From Alphaproteobacteria bacterium (GTDB lineage: Bacteria; Pseudomonadota; Alphaproteobacteria; Sphingomonadales; Sphingomonadaceae), in the NCBI GenBank assembly GCA_028293005.1, contig JAQGLH010000070.1, positions 1 through 6,195 on the forward strand: a stretch of DNA of 6,195 nt, read 5' to 3'. Made by a program: the position numbers and the translations under genes. Shown one piece after another: positions 5,700 to 6,195 of the stretch. How positions within the stretch are numbered: position 1 is the stretch's first letter; the number at the start of each line of letters is the position of its first letter. Below the pieces are notes generated by a model that searched no databases, was not told where the DNA came from, and was given only the letters and a program-made list of their open reading frames with translations.

Positions 5700-5731
5700 G
5701 TGCCGGAACTCGGGCGTGCGGGAACTCGGGC
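5700..5731 (+). repeat. 16-bp tandem duplication carrying GGAAC
   Basis: GTGCCGGAACTCGGGC (5700-5715) is followed directly by GTGCGGGAACTCGGGC (5716-5731), which differs at one base. Each copy contains GGAAC, the -35 element recognised by alphaproteobacterial EcfG-type sigma factors. Only the second copy lies at the right distance from the downstream CGTT. Confidence 0.85.
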
Positions 5732-5746
5732 GCCGCAGACGGCGTT
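5721..5746 (+). promoter_or_regulatory. EcfG-type general stress response promoter of the TolA-like gene
   Basis: GGAAC (5721-5725), a 17-base spacer and CGTT (5743-5746) match the GGAAC-N16/17-CGTT consensus of the alphaproteobacterial general stress sigma factor EcfG. Initiation would fall about 5753-5755, leaving a leader of roughly 45 bases before the ATG at 5798. The GGAAC belongs to the second copy of the 16-bp duplication. The exact match, spacing and orientation toward the gene make this the best regulatory call in the window, but it is not tested. Confidence 0.6.
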
Positions 5747-5797
5747 TCGCGATCGGCTTCAAGAGCGACAGTCCAGGAGCATGGCTCAGGAGCGTGC

Positions 5798-6195
5798 ATG
5801 GCGCGATCAAGCAAGTTGAAGGTCTTTCGGGTGCCGATCGGCTTTCACGATGCCTATGTCGCGGCTCCAAGCCAGAAGGCCGCCATCCAGGCGTGGGGCA
5901 GCGACAGGGATGTCTTCTCGCGCGGCGAGGCGGAGGTCGTCACCGATCCGAAGCTCACCGCCGAGCCGCTCGCCAAGCCCGGTGCGGTGGTGAAGCGGCT
6001 GCGCGGCACCGCTGCCGAGCAGCTGGCGGCGCTTCCGCCCAATCGGGACAGAAGCAGTTCAAGAAAGGCGGATCAATCGCGGGCATCCGTCCAGGATGGA
6101 ACGGCTCACCAGGATACCAAGCCGCCCCTCCAGCATGCAAAGCCGGCACGCAAGATGCCAGCGCGGCCGAGCCGGGAAGCGCTGGACAGCGCCGA
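5798..6195 (+). CDS. TolA-like conserved protein, N-terminal part (cut by window end)
   Basis: The reading frame is open from the ATG at 5798 to the window edge, 132 codons plus two bases, so the stop lies outside. Residues 5-77 form a conserved basic block with KVFRVPIGFHDAYVAAPSQK, AIQAWGSDRDVFSRG, AEVVTDPKL, and PLAKPGAVVKRLRGTAAEQL ending in AALP. From memory, proteins starting this way are annotated 'cell envelope biogenesis protein TolA' in Sphingomonadales and Rhizobiales. The part seen here has no N-terminal membrane anchor, so it may not be a true Tol-Pal protein. After about residue 80 it becomes a charged, Ser/Lys/Pro-rich low-complexity linker. AGGAG at 5788-5792, five bases before the ATG, supports the start. 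The EcfG-type promoter upstream suggests induction under general stress. Its function is unknown. Confidence 0.8.
   Translation, partial: MARSSKLKVFRVPIGFHDAYVAAPSQKAAIQAWGSDRDVFSRGEAEVVTDPKLTAEPLAKPGAVVKRLRGTAAEQLAALPPNRDRSSSRKADQSRASVQDGTAHQDTKPPLQHAKPARKMPARPSREALDSA

Larger units (their letters stand above)
5143..5797. other. Long structured intergenic region without protein genes
   Basis: These 655 bases hold no convincing protein gene. The open frames here run through a strong terminator or lack a ribosome site. What it does hold, in order: a perfect 14-bp palindrome (GACCGGATCCGGTC, 5146-5159) just after the phasin stop; a weak terminator-like stem with a T-run; a small-RNA-like stretch closed by a strong terminator; two long inverted repeats (5349-5423 and 5435-5490); a palindrome CCGGCTAGCCGG (5490-5501); a ten-base-pair stem (5523-5555); two competing stems at 5571-5595; and a duplicated GGAAC-bearing unit before the next gene. 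The density of perfect stems is far above that of the other intergenic region in the window. Confidence 0.7.

Noticed and set aside
5614..5870. Minus-strand open frames across the promoter region of the TolA-like gene
   Set aside because: They overlap the duplicated GGAAC units and the start of a well-supported plus-strand gene and show no recognisable domain.
1..6195. CRISPR array, insertion sequence or prophage attachment site
   Set aside because: The repeats present lack spacer structure, and there is no transposase, integrase, terminal inverted repeat pair or tRNA end.

Overview
The window is GC-rich bacterial DNA with dense coding. The protein families and motifs point to an alphaproteobacterium, most likely Sphingomonadales (Sphingomonas-like). 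The clues are a 2-ketoglutarate-semialdehyde-type aldehyde dehydrogenase, a beta-class glutathione transferase, a C-terminal phasin domain on a basic, Ala-rich extension, a 'TolA-like' conserved protein known to me from this group, and a GGAAC-N17-CGTT element of the EcfG general-stress type. The assignment is inference from sequence character; no marker gene is present.

Layout. (1) 69-1499, plus strand: an aldehyde dehydrogenase of the succinate-semialdehyde / alpha-ketoglutaric-semialdehyde group with all key residues. (2) 1500-1561: a short convergent gap holding most of a four-copy 12-bp repeat. (3) 1562-3758, minus strand: a compact three-gene run that reads, in transcription order, AI-2E-family membrane transporter (TTG start), glutathione S-transferase and a small exported protein. 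The gaps are 23 and 41 bp, so this is probably one operon. A 16-bp tandem triplication encodes much of the transporter's C-terminal tail. (4) 3759-4092: a divergent intergenic region with a good sigma70-like promoter facing the phasin gene. (5) 4093-5142, plus strand: a phasin-family protein with a basic Ala/Pro-rich N-terminal half and five tandem pentapeptides. (6) 5143-5797: 655 bp without a convincing protein gene but with many stems. It holds a strong intrinsic terminator that closes a possible small RNA, a possible three-way-junction fold, a possible minus-strand small RNA with its own terminator, and an EcfG-type promoter made partly from a 16-bp duplication. (7) 5798 to the window end, plus strand: the N-terminal part of a conserved protein usually labelled 'cell envelope biogenesis protein TolA', cut by the window edge.

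How the parts may work together. The stress-type promoter before the TolA-like gene, the GST and the phasin (granule-surface protein) all fit stress and storage physiology, but no single pathway unites the window. The dehydrogenase points to sugar-acid or GABA-type catabolism and appears to be independent. The most unusual part is the 5143-5797 intergenic region, where several long perfect inverted repeats lie in a row with terminator-like and promoter-like elements on both strands. This suggests one or more uncharacterised small RNAs; all RNA calls there are hand-folded and need testing.
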